The notes under the pieces were generated by a model. It worked only from the letters and a program-made list of their open reading frames with translations, made no database searches and was not told the DNA's origin. Shown here piece by piece: positions 1-6,545 of a stretch of 22,234 nt of DNA. Position numbers and translations under genes: made by a program. Origin of the DNA: Deltaproteobacteria bacterium (lineage in GTDB: Bacteria; Desulfobacterota; Syntrophia; Syntrophales; Smithellaceae); assembly GCA_009668925.1 (NCBI GenBank), contig SBEK01000002.1, positions 1 to 22,234 of the forward strand, given 5' to 3'. The first letter of the stretch is position 1. Every line of letters begins with the position of its first letter.

Positions 1-155
1 GCGCGCGCCTCGGCATCGACCTCGCGCCACGCCTCGCCGGTAAAGTGCTTCACGACCTGCTGAATAAAGGGATCGTCCCGATAATAATCGACACTCCGGC
101 GCCATGCCAGGAATTCGTTAAAGTGATAAGGGTTGTTTCGATCGGCAAACGACAT
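1..155 (-). CDS. Acyl-CoA dehydrogenase, N-terminal fragment (runs off the left edge)
   Basis: Only the first 51 residues are in the window. They begin MSFADRNNPYHFNEFLAWRR and continue through a VDYYRDDPFIQQVV stretch. I recognise this from memory as the N-terminal extension of acyl-CoA dehydrogenases common in syntrophic and sulfate-reducing deltaproteobacteria; the FAD and catalytic regions lie outside. Such enzymes oxidise acyl-CoA to trans-2-enoyl-CoA with FAD, passing electrons to ETF. The ATG at 153-155 follows a strong GAGGAGG Shine-Dalgarno. The gene starts 10 nt after the TGA of the upstream acyl-CoA ligase, so the two are almost certainly one operon. The family call rests on a short segment with no active-site residue visible. 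Confidence 0.7.
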   Translation of the reverse strand, partial: MSFADRNNPYHFNEFLAWRRSVDYYRDDPFIQQVVKHFTGEAWREVDAEAR

Positions 156-165
156 ACGGACCTCC

Positions 166-1674
166 TCAGGCAAATTGCAGACGCAATTCTTTTTTCAAAA
201 CCTTCCCCAATGAATTTTTGGGGATGGCGGCAATAAACTGAACTTCCTTGACGCATTTGTACGCGGCCAGATTTTTTTTGCAGTGGGCGATGATCTCTTC
301 CGCCGTAAGCGTCGCATCCGGTTTCTTCACGACGAAGGCCATCGGAATCTCCCCCCACTTGGCGTCCGGCTTTCCCACCACCGCAACGTCGGCCACACCG
401 GGATGCCCGATGAGGACCTGCTCCAGCTCGGCCGGATAAATGTTTTCGCTGCCGCTGATAATCATGTCTTTGAGGCGGTCGACAACGTAAAGAAATCCGT
501 CCTCGTCAATCTTTCCCATGTCGCCGGAACGGTAATATCCTTTTCCGGAGACGTCGGCGGTCGCCTGCGGATTGTTCCAGTAACCGGCAAACACCTGCGG
601 GCCGAAGCAGCAGATTTCGCCCACTTCGCCCGCGGGCATTTCTTCATCACTCTCCGGCTTCAGGATTTTGACCTCGCCGTGAAAGACGGTCTTGCCCGCC
701 GAATTCGCTTTCTGGCTGCCCATTTCGGGCGTCCAGAACGTCACCGCACCCGAATACTCCGTGATGCCGTAGACCTGCTCGACCTTGATTCCCAGCTGAT
801 CGTATGCGGCGATCAGAGTCTCGGGAACGGCCGAACCTCCGCACACAATGTGTTTGATCGAGGACAAATCCTTTTGGGCGATGTCCGGCGCCCACAGCAT
901 GAATTGCAGCATGGCCGGAACGGACATCATAAAGTTGATTTTTTCGGCGACCATCACATCCCATATTTTCAGCGGATCGAAGGCGGGCACAAAGAAGGTG
1001 GTGCAGCCGCCGTGGACGTTGCCGAAGATGGGAGCCAGACCGCCGATGTGAAATAGCGGCGCCACCGAAAGAAAACGGTATCCGTGTCCCCAGTCGATCG
1101 TGTGCGTGAGACCCACCGACGCCCAGAACAGATTGTCGTGCGTGAGCATCACGCCTTTGGGCCGCCCCGTGGTGCCGGAAGTGTACATGAGGACGGCCGG
1201 CTCGGCGCCGAATCCCGCGTACGGCGGCTCGGCGGGAGACCCGCCGGCCAGGGCCTTTTCGAAATCATTGAAGGCGTTGCCCGGATCGACAGCCAGAAAT
1301 TTTTTTACCGGCGTCTGCGTCCGCAGGCCTTCCGCCACCGGCGCGAATTCGAAGTCATAGAGCAGCACGGACGCGCGGCTGTCCTGGAGGATGTAAGCGA
1401 GCTCCGGTACCTGCAGGCGCCAGTTGAGCATGAGCGTCACGACGCCGACCTTGGCCGCTCCGAACAGCGCCGTTGTCGCGTGTTCATTATTTTTGCACAT
1501 AAGAGCCATCCGGTCGCCCGCCTGCAAACCGCTCTTCTCCAGAAAAGAACCGAAGCGGTTGGCGCGTTCATTGACCTCCTGGAAATTGAACCGATAGCCT
1601 CCCCCGGAAAAAGCCTCCATCCGCGGACTGAGGTACGCGCGGTTTGCCAACATCTTGCCGACATTGATTTCCAT
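166..1674 (-). CDS. AMP-forming long/medium-chain acyl-CoA ligase (FadD-like)
   Basis: This is a 502-aa ANL-superfamily ligase that would activate a carboxylic acid to its acyl-CoA using ATP and CoA. The phosphate-binding loop YTSGTTGRPKG is at about residues 164-174. The A5 motif YGITEYSG is near 302-309. The A7/A8 region YRSGD...DRLKDMIISGSENIYP spans about 381-414, and the C-terminal catalytic lysine is in PKNSLGK (K491). Length is normal for the family. The ATG start has GGGAGG about 11 nt upstream. It is the first gene of an operon continuing into the acyl-CoA dehydrogenase, so a fatty-acid or related acid degradation role is likely. Its promoter is covered by tandem palindromes next to a divergent TetR gene. 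The exact acid substrate cannot be read from the sequence. Confidence 0.93.
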   Translation of the reverse strand: MEINVGKMLANRAYLSPRMEAFSGGGYRFNFQEVNERANRFGSFLEKSGLQAGDRMALMCKNNEHATTALFGAAKVGVVTLMLNWRLQVPELAYILQDSRASVLLYDFEFAPVAEGLRTQTPVKKFLAVDPGNAFNDFEKALAGGSPAEPPYAGFGAEPAVLMYTSGTTGRPKGVMLTHDNLFWASVGLTHTIDWGHGYRFLSVAPLFHIGGLAPIFGNVHGGCTTFFVPAFDPLKIWDVMVAEKINFMMSVPAMLQFMLWAPDIAQKDLSSIKHIVCGGSAVPETLIAAYDQLGIKVEQVYGITEYSGAVTFWTPEMGSQKANSAGKTVFHGEVKILKPESDEEMPAGEVGEICCFGPQVFAGYWNNPQATADVSGKGYYRSGDMGKIDEDGFLYVVDRLKDMIISGSENIYPAELEQVLIGHPGVADVAVVGKPDAKWGEIPMAFVVKKPDATLTAEEIIAHCKKNLAAYKCVKEVQFIAAIPKNSLGKVLKKELRLQFA

Positions 1675-1714
1675 AAACCTGACCTCCCGTGAATTGTATT
1701 GGCGGATCTGATCT

Positions 1715-1748
1715 GTAACCGGTGGTTACTATACAAACCACTGGTTAC
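1715..1748. promoter_or_regulatory. Tandem palindromic operators, probable TetR binding sites
   Basis: Palindrome 1 is GTAACC-GGT-GGTTAC (1715-1729, perfect 6-bp arms). Palindrome 2 is AACC-ACT-GGTT (1736-1746), with matching TTAC to its right. Their centres are 19 bp apart. The whole block also reads as a 13-bp inverted repeat (1715-1727 against 1736-1748) with one mismatch. It lies in the divergent region between the ligase and the TetR gene, directly over the ligase promoter. Binding by that TetR protein is inferred from position. Confidence 0.75.
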
Positions 1749-1756
1749 AAAATCAA
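1728..1756 (-). promoter_or_regulatory. Sigma-70-type promoter of the acyl-CoA ligase operon
   Basis: Read on the minus strand, TTGATT (1756-1751) and TATAGT (1733-1728) are separated by exactly 17 nt. Palindrome 2 lies entirely in the spacer, and palindrome 1 covers the distal end of the -10 and the expected start site near 1721. This is the geometry of a repressed promoter. Activity is inferred. Confidence 0.65.
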
Positions 1757-1802
1757 GTTTATTTTTCCGCTGCGGAGCCATTTGTGATATGGGAAGCGTG
1801 TT

Positions 1803-2426
1803 ATGAAACCGATAAAGCAACCCAAAACATTCTCTCGTCTCAGAGACGATGCAAAGCTGGCCCGCCAGACCCTCATCATTGACGCCGCCGAGCGGGTGTT
1901 TGCCGTCAAACCGTTCAACAAAATCAGCATCCGCGACATTGCCAGAGAGGCCGGCATCTCCCATGCTTCCATCTACCGGTATTTCCCTGATCAGCAGTCG
2001 CTCTTTGTGGAGGCTTTTCTGCACGGCGCCGGGGAGATCGCCCAAACGCTTGCCTCGCTCATCGAAAACGGCAAAACTCCGGACATCACCAAAGTGAGCG
2101 ATGCCTACGTCACCTATCTGATGGACAACGATCAATACTTCCGGATGATGACCCACTTCATGCTGGACGGATCGCTCTCGCAGGAAAAGATTGAAAAGCT
2201 CAATGCCGCGGAGAGGCGGATTTTTGATTTGTTTGACAGGCTTTTCCGGAAAATGAACAGGCCCGAACCCGTGCGGCTATTGTCGCATGCTTTCTTTGCG
2301 GCGTTAAACGGCGTGCTCATTACGTTTCGAAACTATCCAGGACGGCAGGCCAAAGCGCTCCGCAGCCACATGCTGAACGTCTCACGGGTGATCGCCCGGA
2401 GTTTCGCCGATCCGCGAACCGGATAA
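1803..2426 (+). CDS. TetR/AcrR-family transcriptional regulator
   Basis: This 207-aa protein has a typical TetR N-terminal helix-turn-helix at roughly residues 22-70 (DAAERVF, ISIRDIAREAGISHASIYRYF). A poorly conserved alpha-helical ligand-binding and dimerisation domain follows. The ATG at 1803 has a weak GGGAAG upstream. It is divergent from the acyl-CoA ligase operon, with tandem palindromes between them, so it most likely represses that operon and possibly itself. By analogy with TetR regulators of fatty-acid catabolism, the effector could be an acyl-CoA, but nothing in the sequence proves this. The phytochelatin-synthase-like gene starts 73 nt downstream on the same strand and could be co-transcribed. 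Confidence 0.9.
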   Translation: MKPIKQPKTFSRLRDDAKLARQTLIIDAAERVFAVKPFNKISIRDIAREAGISHASIYRYFPDQQSLFVEAFLHGAGEIAQTLASLIENGKTPDITKVSDAYVTYLMDNDQYFRMMTHFMLDGSLSQEKIEKLNAAERRIFDLFDRLFRKMNRPEPVRLLSHAFFAALNGVLITFRNYPGRQAKALRSHMLNVSRVIARSFADPRTG

Positions 2427-2499
2427 AATTGCCAGGAAGAGGGTTGCGAGCTTCATGCGTGAACACGCCGCACATCACGTTCTATCCCCGGGAGGCCTG

Positions 2500-3291
2500 A
2501 TGAAGAGATGCTTTTTCCCGCTCTGTCTCGCGATCATGATACTGGGTTCAGGTTGCGCCTTGGCGGCGCCGGATCCGGCTTCCATCCCGCCCAAATACGG
2601 CCCGGCCGCGGCGCCCTGTGCCGTGCCGCTGTGGCAGTCGCCTGAATATTTTCAATCCGCCGGACATCCGGCGCCTGATTTCTGGGCGCTGATCAATTAC
2701 TATACGGGACAGGAGAGCGGCATTTACTGCTCGGTCGCCGCCGTGACCATGGTGCTGAACGCCATCACCCGGACCAGCGCCGATCTCCGGGCCAGCGACG
2801 CTAATTACCGGCAGCCCCAATTGCTCGACGACGTCCGGACGTCGCACTGGAAAGAGCGCGTCACCGGCAACGGATGGGAAGGCCGCAAGGGGCTTACGCT
2901 GGCCGAACTCGAAGATGTGGTCGGGGACACCATTAAAACGTACGGCCTCCAGGGATGGACGGTCACGCGCCGGTTCTTCACGGAGGCGACACCCGCGGCT
3001 CTCGCGGAATTGCGGGCAATCCTCGAAGCCAACGAAGCATCGAGCAGCGACTTTGTCATCGCGCACTTTCTCCAGGATAAGCTCACCTGCGATCCCGGCG
3101 GACCCTACCCGCATATTTCACCCATCGGCGCCTATGACGCCGCCTCCGGCCGCGTGCTGATTCTTGATGTCGACCGGGAATATTACAGCCCCTACTGGGT
3201 GAGCGTCGAGCGGCTGCTTATCGCGCTTTGCGCCCGAACACCCGCCTTCGGCCACGGCGGCCTCATCATCCTGCGCAAACTTCCGCGCTGA
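2500..3291 (+). CDS. Exported phytochelatin-synthase-like cysteine peptidase
   Basis: This papain-fold protein matches the phytochelatin synthase catalytic domain. From the ATG at 2500 (263 aa) the catalytic Cys is C77 in the IYCSVAAVTMVLNAI motif. The His is H205 in PHISPIGAYD and the Asp is D223 in LILDVDR. Family members remove glycine from glutathione or join gamma-Glu-Cys units; bacterial one-domain forms mostly act as glutathione hydrolases. The start at 2500 is preferred over an in-frame ATG at 2455, because GGGAGG precedes it and it yields a clean signal peptide. That peptide ends near GSGC/ALAA, so the product is periplasmic or a lipoprotein (the lipobox is imperfect). It lacks the plant-type C-terminal domain. 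Substrate here is unknown. Confidence 0.87.
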   Translation: MKRCFFPLCLAIMILGSGCALAAPDPASIPPKYGPAAAPCAVPLWQSPEYFQSAGHPAPDFWALINYYTGQESGIYCSVAAVTMVLNAITRTSADLRASDANYRQPQLLDDVRTSHWKERVTGNGWEGRKGLTLAELEDVVGDTIKTYGLQGWTVTRRFFTEATPAALAELRAILEANEASSSDFVIAHFLQDKLTCDPGGPYPHISPIGAYDAASGRVLILDVDREYYSPYWVSVERLLIALCARTPAFGHGGLIILRKLPR

Positions 3292-3402
3292 TGCCGCGAG
3301 CCGCCCATTCCTTTACATGCTTCCAAGATGCGTCGGACAGTTACAGACGGCCGTGCCTGGTGCCCGCGTTTTCGACACGAAGCGCAGTTTTCAGAAGCAG
3401 AA

Positions 3403-4233
3403 TTATTTCAATTTTCTGTGCTCGGTAAAATGATCGATCAGAGCCCGGGAAATGCTGATTTTTCTGGGGATGGCGGGGAATTCCTCCGGAGTGTACCAGC
3501 CGGCGTCCACAAGTTCGTTAGGATCAAGGGACAACTCTCCGCCGGCATATTCGGCCGTAAAGCCGATCATCAGGGAATCGGGATACGGCCAGGGCTGGCT
3601 TTTGAAATATTGAATGTTCTTGACTTCAATGCCGGTTTCCTCTTTGATCTCGCGCCGGACGCATTCCTCCAGCGTTTCACCGGGTTCGACAAATCCGGCG
3701 AGCACGCTGTACATCGCCTGCGGAAACCTCCCCGATCGGGCCAGGAGTATTTTCCCGTCCTTTTCGACGGACACGATCACAGCGGGGGAAATCCGCGGGT
3801 AGCTCGTGAATCCGCAGGCGGAACACAGAAAACATCGTTCATCGGATTTTAATTCCATGGGCTTTCCGCAGCGCCCGCAGAAGCGGTTGTTTTGCGCCCA
3901 CAGGAGAAGATGTCTGGCCCCGCCGTAAATCTGAAACATGTCGTAGTCGAATTTTCCGGAGGCCTGGCGCAGGCTGACCCATTCGGCGCCGGGGATTTCA
4001 ATGCCGCTCCCCGGGGGATCAAGCATCGCGTAACAGCTGATGCCATCGAGTGCGCCCACGCGCAAGGCGTCTTGAATATTCAAACCGGGAATGTCCTGGG
4101 CCCGGATAAGCAGCGGCCTGGTATGGGTCCCTTCCGTCCAGGCCAGCACTTTTTCATTTCTAAAAATGAACCAGTAGGCATTCTCCTCGCGAGAGATGTT
4201 GTGCTGCAAATTGTAATGAAATCGAAAGTCCAT
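3403..4233 (-). CDS. nudC: NADH pyrophosphatase, NudC-type Nudix hydrolase
   Basis: This 276-aa protein has the full NudC architecture. An N-terminal domain of about 110 residues is followed by a four-Cys zinc ribbon (CGRC at 119-122, CSAC at 137-140) and a Nudix box starting at G180 (GFVEPGETLEECVRREIKEETGI). The SQPWPYPDS motif at about 212-220 sets NudC-type NAD(H) hydrolases apart from other Nudix proteins. The reaction is NAD(H) to NMN(H) plus AMP; family members also remove NAD caps from RNA. A TTG lies one codon upstream, but the ATG at 4233 is the likelier start. The gene stands alone, convergent with the phytochelatin-synthase-like gene and divergent from the desaturase. Confidence 0.93.
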   Translation of the reverse strand: MDFRFHYNLQHNISREENAYWFIFRNEKVLAWTEGTHTRPLLIRAQDIPGLNIQDALRVGALDGISCYAMLDPPGSGIEIPGAEWVSLRQASGKFDYDMFQIYGGARHLLLWAQNNRFCGRCGKPMELKSDERCFLCSACGFTSYPRISPAVIVSVEKDGKILLARSGRFPQAMYSVLAGFVEPGETLEECVRREIKEETGIEVKNIQYFKSQPWPYPDSLMIGFTAEYAGGELSLDPNELVDAGWYTPEEFPAIPRKISISRALIDHFTEHRKLK

Positions 4234-4392
4234 CAAAGAAACCCGCCTTCAATTTTTTCTCTCTCTTAGGAAAATCTCCCTGAAAAAGCAAAATGTTTTA
4301 TTTGAAACGGCCCGCCCGAAAATTCGCGAACGATTCCCCGCGCTTTCTCTTTGGCCTTGGTGTCCGCCAGGGCGGAATCCTCCGGGGCATTT

Positions 4393-4422
4393 TTGACTTG
4401 CCAAACGGCCTCGCGATATGCA
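4393..4422 (+). promoter_or_regulatory. Candidate promoter of the lipid desaturase gene
   Basis: TTGACT (4393-4398) is followed after 17-18 nt by ATATGC/TATGCA (4416-4422). The -35 is good and the -10 is weak. It lies 50-80 nt upstream of the ATG at 4471 in the divergent gap with nudC. Confidence 0.35.
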
Positions 4423-4470
4423 GATTATAGCAGCAAGGAAGGCAGGGAAAGGAGTGAGTGTCCCTTACTC

Positions 4471-5211
4471 ATGGACAAAACCGGACATCGTTTAACGAAA
4501 CTTGAATTGAAGCAAAAACAGTTCAACGCGGCCATAGCGCTTTATGAAAACAAAAAGCGCTACCGGCTGTTGGGGCTGGGCGTATCGATCACCAACATCG
4601 CTTTGCAGATTTATACGCTCATCTGCGCGCTTAAGCTGTCCATCGGGATCGGGTGGCAAATCGTGGCGTTCGTCGTTGCTTATCTCGTTACTGATTTTGT
4701 AAACGGGCTGATCCATTTATATATGGACCACAATGACGCTTACGAATCCTGGGCCGGACCGCTGATCGCCAATTTTCATCTGCATCACAGAACACCGAGG
4801 TATCAGAACAACCATGTACTGGCCGTTTATTTCTTTGAAACCGGATCAAAAGTCTGGCTGGTTTTCTACCTCGCGGTTCTGGCCGTTTTGTTTCATCTGC
4901 CGCACATCCCTCCGGTTGTGCTTTATACGATGACCTACGTCGGTATTTTGTCTTCGGTTGCGGAAGTCTCCCACTATCTGGTGCACAATTCCATGTCGCC
5001 CGTCGCGCTTTTTCTGGCCCGCATCAAGCTTTTGCTGCCGAAGCGGCAGCACGCCGCGCATCACCTTCAGGATAACATCAGCTTCACCTTTCTCAACGGC
5101 ATCACCGATCCGCTTGTGAATGTGATCGCCAGACGTTATTTCCCCGGATACAAAACCACGACGGATCTGCACTATGCCCATTACTCTTCCCGAACCCTGG
5201 CCCGCAGATAA
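4471..5211 (+). CDS. Kua/CarF (PEDS1)-type membrane lipid desaturase
   Basis: This 246-aa membrane protein has a histidine cluster typical of the Lipid_desat family (plant FAD4, animal TMEM189/PEDS1, myxobacterial CarF). The motifs are HLYMDH (H82, H87), NFHLHH (H103, H105, H106), H115, SHYLVHN (H168, H172) and QHAAHH (H194, H197, H198). Hydrophobic segments lie at about 35-55, 62-82, 127-145 and 148-165. CarF and PEDS1 make the vinyl-ether bond of plasmalogens and FAD4 desaturates phosphatidylglycerol, all using a di-iron centre and O2. The longer frame from a TTG at 4351 has no ribosome site. ATG 4471 has AAAGGAG about 16 nt upstream, slightly long. The substrate cannot be decided from sequence. 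Stand-alone gene with its own putative promoter. Confidence 0.8.
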   Translation: MDKTGHRLTKLELKQKQFNAAIALYENKKRYRLLGLGVSITNIALQIYTLICALKLSIGIGWQIVAFVVAYLVTDFVNGLIHLYMDHNDAYESWAGPLIANFHLHHRTPRYQNNHVLAVYFFETGSKVWLVFYLAVLAVLFHLPHIPPVVLYTMTYVGILSSVAEVSHYLVHNSMSPVALFLARIKLLLPKRQHAAHHLQDNISFTFLNGITDPLVNVIARRYFPGYKTTTDLHYAHYSSRTLARR

Positions 5212-5251
5212 CGGCCGGCATATCGCCGCAGCGTCTTCTCCGGCGGCCGTT
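5210..5251 (+). terminator. Possible hairpin terminator after the desaturase gene
   Basis: Perfect 8-bp arms AACGGCCG (5210-5217) and CGGCCGTT (5244-5251) immediately follow and overlap the stop codon. There is no T-tract, so intrinsic termination is uncertain. Confidence 0.3.
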
Positions 5252-5283
5252 GGCCCTCCTCTGAATATCCTGCAACGCGGCCA

Positions 5284-5312
5284 TTGACATTCCGGCAGGC
5301 GCTGCAAAGATT
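5284..5312 (+). promoter_or_regulatory. Candidate promoter of the desulforedoxin-like gene
   Basis: A perfect -35 hexamer TTGACA (5284-5289) is followed after 17 nt by a weak AAGATT (5307-5312). It sits 34 nt upstream of the ATG at 5346. Confidence 0.4.
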
Positions 5313-5345
5313 AGCTTTATATTCATCGAGAAAAGGAGAAGCGCC

Positions 5346-5561
5346 ATGGCCAGAATTAAGAAGGATGATGTATTTTGCTGCGCGGATTGCGGTTTGGAAG
5401 TCGTCGTCAACAAGGCCTGCTCCTGCTACAACCCGGAGCTGATCTGCTGCGGAGGGCCGATGCGCAGAGGGGCTGCGGGTGAGCCGCAGAAACCCGCGGC
5501 AAAAAAGGCCAGTGTCAAGGCTCAGCCAAAATCCAAGTCCGGCAAAGCTTCCCGGACCTAA
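5346..5561 (+). CDS. Small Cys-rich desulforedoxin-like protein with basic tail
   Basis: This 71-aa protein has two parts. Residues 1-40 hold CCADCGLEVVV, then CSC, then LICCGGPM. The CxxC plus CC-G-x-M pattern resembles desulforedoxin and the N-terminal domain of desulfoferrodoxin, which bind one Fe(Cys)4 centre. The extra CSC is unusual, so the metal ligands cannot be assigned with certainty. Residues 41-71 form a low-complexity Ala/Lys/Ser/Pro tail, strongly basic and probably disordered. The ATG follows an excellent AAGGAGAAG ribosome site. A redox or metal-binding role in an anaerobe is plausible but inferred; a small zinc ribbon is the alternative. Confidence 0.75.
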   Translation: MARIKKDDVFCCADCGLEVVVNKACSCYNPELICCGGPMRRGAAGEPQKPAAKKASVKAQPKSKSGKASRT

Positions 5562-5694
5562 GCATTAAAGTGAGATCCCTCCAACCGCCGGCGCCGGCAA
5601 CGGATGGACGCCTGGCGCCGCGTGACGGAAACGGCTCTATCGGGCATGCGCCAAAAAATAAACAGGACCGTTTCCCGCATCTGGCCCCGGGCTG

Positions 5695-5844
5695 CTAAGG
5701 ATGCTCCTCGTTTTCGTACTCATCCATTTCCCACAGGCGGTCGTCCAGCTCCAGATCCTCATCTTTGGATTTTCCGATTCTGAATGTTTTGGTTGTTGCT
5801 TCAAACAGTTTGTCGAGCGGTATCATGTTTTCGTCGCGAGCCAT
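5695..5844 (-). CDS. Conserved-looking 49-aa acidic protein, function unknown
   Basis: A short minus-strand frame starts with ATG at 5844 behind AAGGAGAG at ideal spacing and ends with TAG at 5695. The product begins MARDENMIPLDKLFEATTK. Its C-terminal half is rich in Asp and Glu (DEDLELDD, DEYENEE). No membrane segment, cysteine or known motif is visible. The strong ribosome site and non-random composition make it a credible gene. I do not recognise the family. Roles such as a small regulator or a protein-binding peptide are only guesses. It is convergent with the desulforedoxin-like gene. Confidence 0.6.
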   Translation of the reverse strand: MARDENMIPLDKLFEATTKTFRIGKSKDEDLELDDRLWEMDEYENEEHP

Positions 5845-6230
5845 GTGTTCTCTCCTTCATTTTATTGCACACGCTTATCCAGGCGTTATTCACGTTCTGA
5901 CACATATGGGCCCCTGCTATCCCAGAGGCTCTGTTCAGTGAAGACCGTTCTCCCGCCGGACCGCCGGCGCGAAGTTGATTTGCGGCGCCTGCCGTTTGCA
6001 AATGCCAGCGCACTCTAATGTGTTCGCCCTGCGGTCGGCAATACGGGTTAAATGGAAGGATTCTGGTAGGTGAAAATTACCGGTTTCCCCAATCTTTGGA
6101 TGAATGAACATTTTGGCCGATCCGGATGAAACGGACCGATCCGCGCCGAGCCGGCCGGGTGCGCGAATCTTTTTCTCTTTGCCCGCCCCGGATAATTTTG
6201 TTATAGGGGCGCGACAGGCAGGAGGAATTT
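5845..6230. other. Intergenic stretch, no gene recognised
   Basis: This 386-nt gap lies between the divergent 49-aa gene and the monooxygenase/dehydrogenase operon. Its only structured elements are a 6-bp GC hairpin (CGCCGG-ACCG-CCGGCG, 5954-5969) and a candidate promoter at 6179-6207. No tRNA, riboswitch signature or small ORF with a ribosome site was seen. Confidence 0.5.
6179..6207 (+). promoter_or_regulatory. Candidate promoter of the ABM monooxygenase/alcohol dehydrogenase operon
   Basis: TTGCCC (6179-6184), a 17-nt spacer and TATAGG (6202-6207) each match four of six consensus positions. An AGGAGG ribosome site follows at about 6220-6225. Confidence 0.4.
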
Positions 6231-6545
6231 ATGATCGTTACCGTTGTCCACATTCTGGTTCGGCCGGAAAATACCGAGCAGTTCATTGCCGCAACTCTGG
6301 AAAATCATCACCACTCAACCAGGGAATCGGGAAATCTCCGTTTTGACGTCCTGCAGCACCGGGACAATCCGCAGGCATTCACGCTGTATGAAGCCTACAC
6401 CTCCGATGAAGCGGCCGCCGCACATAAGCAAACCGCCCATTACGCGAAATGGCGTGATGCCGTCGCCTCCTGGATGGCCGCACCGCGTCAGGGGATTGCC
6501 CATGACGTGATTGCGCCTGCTCAGGAATCCGCATGGAAGCCATAA
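6231..6545 (+). CDS. ABM-domain (LsrG-like) monooxygenase/isomerase
   Basis: This 104-aa protein fits the antibiotic-biosynthesis-monooxygenase fold, a small dimeric alpha/beta barrel. Typical features are the N-terminal strand VTVVHILVRP, the H-x-S-x-x-E-x-GNLRFDVL segment (about residues 28-42), then LYEAYTSDEAAAAHKQTAHYAKW. Relatives act as cofactor-free monooxygenases or, in LsrG, as isomerases of a phosphorylated autoinducer-2 product. The ATG follows AGGAGGAATTT. The 3' end overlaps the start of the downstream iron alcohol dehydrogenase by 13 nt, implying translational coupling and a shared pathway. I infer handling of a small reactive carbonyl or quinone-type metabolite; the substrate is not readable. 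Confidence 0.85.
   Translation: MIVTVVHILVRPENTEQFIAATLENHHHSTRESGNLRFDVLQHRDNPQAFTLYEAYTSDEAAAAHKQTAHYAKWRDAVASWMAAPRQGIAHDVIAPAQESAWKP

Noticed and set aside
1084..1692. Plus-strand frame over the acyl-CoA ligase gene
   Set aside because: Overlaps all of the 5' half of the ligase on the opposite strand, with no ribosome site or motif.
5627..5675. GGAAACGG/CCGTTTCC inverted repeat between the desulforedoxin-like gene and the 49-aa gene
   Set aside because: The loop is 33 nt and there is no T-tract; an unconvincing terminator.
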